Shown here one piece after another: positions 62,935 to 64,000 of a stretch of DNA of 64,000 nucleotides. Position 1 is the stretch's first letter; every line of letters starts with the position of its first letter. Below the pieces are notes generated by a model that was not told the origin of the DNA, searched no databases, and saw nothing but the letters and a program-made list of their open reading frames with translations. The stretch is from Bacillus sp. FJAT-44742 (lineage in GTDB: Bacteria; Bacillota; Bacilli; Bacillales; Marinococcaceae), in assembly GCF_002797315.1 (NCBI RefSeq), contig NZ_KZ454936.1, forward strand, positions 2,303,645 through 2,367,644. Reading direction: 5' to 3'. The position numbers were made by a program, and so were the translations under genes.

Positions 62935-62942
62935 GAAATAGT

Positions 62943-62978
62943 GTAAAGACTGTTCCATGTGCACCAAACAGTCTTTAC
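62943..62978. terminator. Inverted repeat, terminator-like
   Basis: GTAAAGACTGT and ACAGTCTTTAC (11 bp, perfect) with a 14-base loop. No clear T run on either strand, so termination is uncertain. Confidence 0.5.
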
Positions 62979-62995
62979 GTCCTACATAAGTTCAA

Positions 62996-63133
62996 TCAAG
63001 ACGACTTGGTTGTTTTGTTAGGAAGAGGGCAATAATTGGGCTTTCCAAAATAATACCCTTGTACATAATGAAAGCCCAGGCTTTTTACAAAGTCAGCTTC
63101 TTCTTTGTTTTCAATCCCTTTTGGGTACAGCTC
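62996..63133 (-). pseudogene. EAL-domain (c-di-GMP phosphodiesterase) C-terminal remnant
   Basis: On the minus strand an open frame without a start or ribosome site reads GIENKEEADFVKSLGFHYVQ followed by GYYFGKP, ending TKSS-stop. That matches the C-terminal end of EAL domains (family form: EGVET...LGCDYGQGYLFSKP). The catalytic EAL part is missing, so this is a relic. Confidence 0.75.
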
Positions 63134-63227
63134 GTGCGGCTATAGTCACCCATTAAGAATACCCTCCTTAAGGTAAGCAGCAACCCTTTTCTTAGAACTA
63201 TTTTACCATTATTTACTGAAGCTGAAA

Positions 63228-63270
63228 CAAAAAAGCAGACCTCTCTATTAGAGAAATCTACTTATTTTTA
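63228..63270 (-). terminator. Terminator overlapping the meaB stop
   Basis: On the minus strand AAGTAGATTTCTC pairs with GAGAGGTCTGCTT (G-U pairs allowed), followed by TTTTTT. The 5' arm contains the stop codon. Confidence 0.8.
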
Positions 63271-64000
63271 CTATATTCACTAAGCAACTTTTCAGCTGCC
63301 TGGGCAGGCGGGAGCGTCCCCTCTGTTACTTTCTTCTTCGTGTCTGTTAAGATCTCTTTAATATACGGGTTTTCATAGAAGTCCCTTTTTAACTGTTCTT
63401 CAATCAAAGAGTCCATCCATTCTGAAAGCTGATTCTGCCTTCGTTTCTGAAAAACACCTGATTCCAAGGTCTTTTCTTTGTATTTGTTAATTACATTCCA
63501 CATGTCATCAATTCCGTTTCCCGTTAAAGCGGAAATTGTATAGGCTTTAGTTTCCCATCCATGTGTAGCCGGCTGAAGAAAGTGAAGAAGACGATTATAC
63601 TCAGCCTTCGCATTTTCAGCTGTCTGTTTATTTGGGCCGTCTGCTTTATTAATGAAAAGAGCATCCGCAATTTCCATGACTCCTTTTTTCATTCCCTGCA
63701 GTTCATCTCCTGCTCCAGTTAGCATCAGAACTAAGAAGAAATCTACCATGGAACGCACAGTTATTTCACTTTGGCCGACACCAACTGTTTCTACAATAAT
63801 AACGTCATAGCCTGCCGCTTCACAAATTAACATCGTTTCCCGGCTTTTTCTGGATACTCCCCCGAGTGTCCCCCCAGAAGGAGAGGGCCTTACAAAGGCT
63901 TGCTGATGTTTGGAAAGCTTCTCCATTCTCGTCTTATCACCAAGAATACTGCCTTTACTTACACTTGAAGAAGGATCTACCGCTAGGACCGCTACATGAT
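63258..64000 (-). CDS. meaB: MeaB/ArgK-family GTPase (5' end beyond window)
   Basis: The partial gene reads upstream to the right edge (VLAVDPSSSVSKGSILGDKTRME) and on through RPSPSGGTLGGVSRKSRETM, IIVETVGVGQSE (G3), INKADGPN (G4 NKAD) and SALTGNGIDDMW (G5). MeaB is the chaperone that protects and reloads methylmalonyl-CoA mutase with adenosylcobalamin. The start is beyond 64000. No mutase gene lies in this window. Confidence 0.92.
   Translation of the reverse strand, partial: HVAVLAVDPSSSVSKGSILGDKTRMEKLSKHQQAFVRPSPSGGTLGGVSRKSRETMLICEAAGYDVIIVETVGVGQSEITVRSMVDFFLVLMLTGAGDELQGMKKGVMEIADALFINKADGPNKQTAENAKAEYNRLLHFLQPATHGWETKAYTISALTGNGIDDMWNVINKYKEKTLESGVFQKRRQNQLSEWMDSLIEEQLKRDFYENPYIKEILTDTKKKVTEGTLPPAQAAEKLLSEYSKNK

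Overview
The window is a contiguous piece of a low-GC Gram-positive chromosome from a spore-forming member of the Bacillaceae. The evidence is the gene content and order: spx/yjbC, trpS, yjbA, fabH-fabF, comZ, spore-coat genes and argCJBD-carAB-argF occur in an arrangement recognisable from Bacillus subtilis. Several exported proteins are strongly acidic (the TAXI solute-binding protein linker, the putative glycoside hydrolase), which suggests a halophile or haloalkaliphile; that is inference. No rRNA, tRNA, CRISPR array or intact mobile element was seen.

Layout. 0-12.5 kb: spx (cut by the left edge), a small basic protein, yjbC, a secreted putative glycoside hydrolase, an HD phosphohydrolase, a YciI/hydroxyisobutyrate-dehydrogenase-like pair, a cation/Ca exchanger behind a yybP-ykoY (Mn2+) riboswitch, a DMT transporter, a TlpA-like thioredoxin, a GT28-like glycosyltransferase, trpS and yjbA. 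12.6-17.5 kb: a DHH-CBS-tRNA nucleotidyltransferase fusion, a degenerate LCP protein, and an IS1182-type transposase remnant with a degenerate intergenic repeat. 17.5-22.6 kb: fabH-fabF, separated by an RNA-like region with pseudoknot topology, then comZ and a run of tiny spore-coat or membrane genes. 22.9-32.6 kb: the arginine operon, with an ARG-box-like palindrome across its promoter. 32.7-36.6 kb: two thioredoxin-fold genes around sco and ctaG. 36.7-49 kb: acetyltransferase, an XRE-cupin regulator divergent from azlCD, a SWIM/SNF2 operon with a small third gene, yitT/yitV-like genes and envelope proteins. 50-58.7 kb: TAXI-type TRAP transporter, RpiR regulator, class III aminotransferase, KamA-type aminomutase and an FAH-family hydrolase. 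59-64 kb: a B12-binding radical SAM enzyme, a flavodoxin-fold oxidoreductase, an EAL-domain remnant and meaB (cut by the right edge).

The most striking observation is a pair of apparent selenoprotein genes. A redoxin lipoprotein (32747-33250, minus) and a cytosolic redoxin (36139-36618, plus) each have a single in-frame UGA exactly where the family has its redox-active cysteine (UxxC and UxxS). Each UGA is followed by a small hairpin whose five-base loop begins 21 nt after the UGA, and both share the motif AGCTCGKGMAGCT in the same register. This is what a bacterial SECIS should look like. Conventional gene calling would truncate or miss both genes.

Functional links. Sco and CtaG (cytochrome oxidase assembly) sit next to the Sec-type lipoprotein, suggesting an extracytoplasmic redox role. 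Three 16-bp palindromes of the type TGAAWTNWTARTTTCA lie between the aminotransferase and the KamA gene and fit an RpiR-type operator, tying transporter, regulator, aminotransferase and aminomutase into one candidate amino-acid or beta-amino-acid utilisation module.
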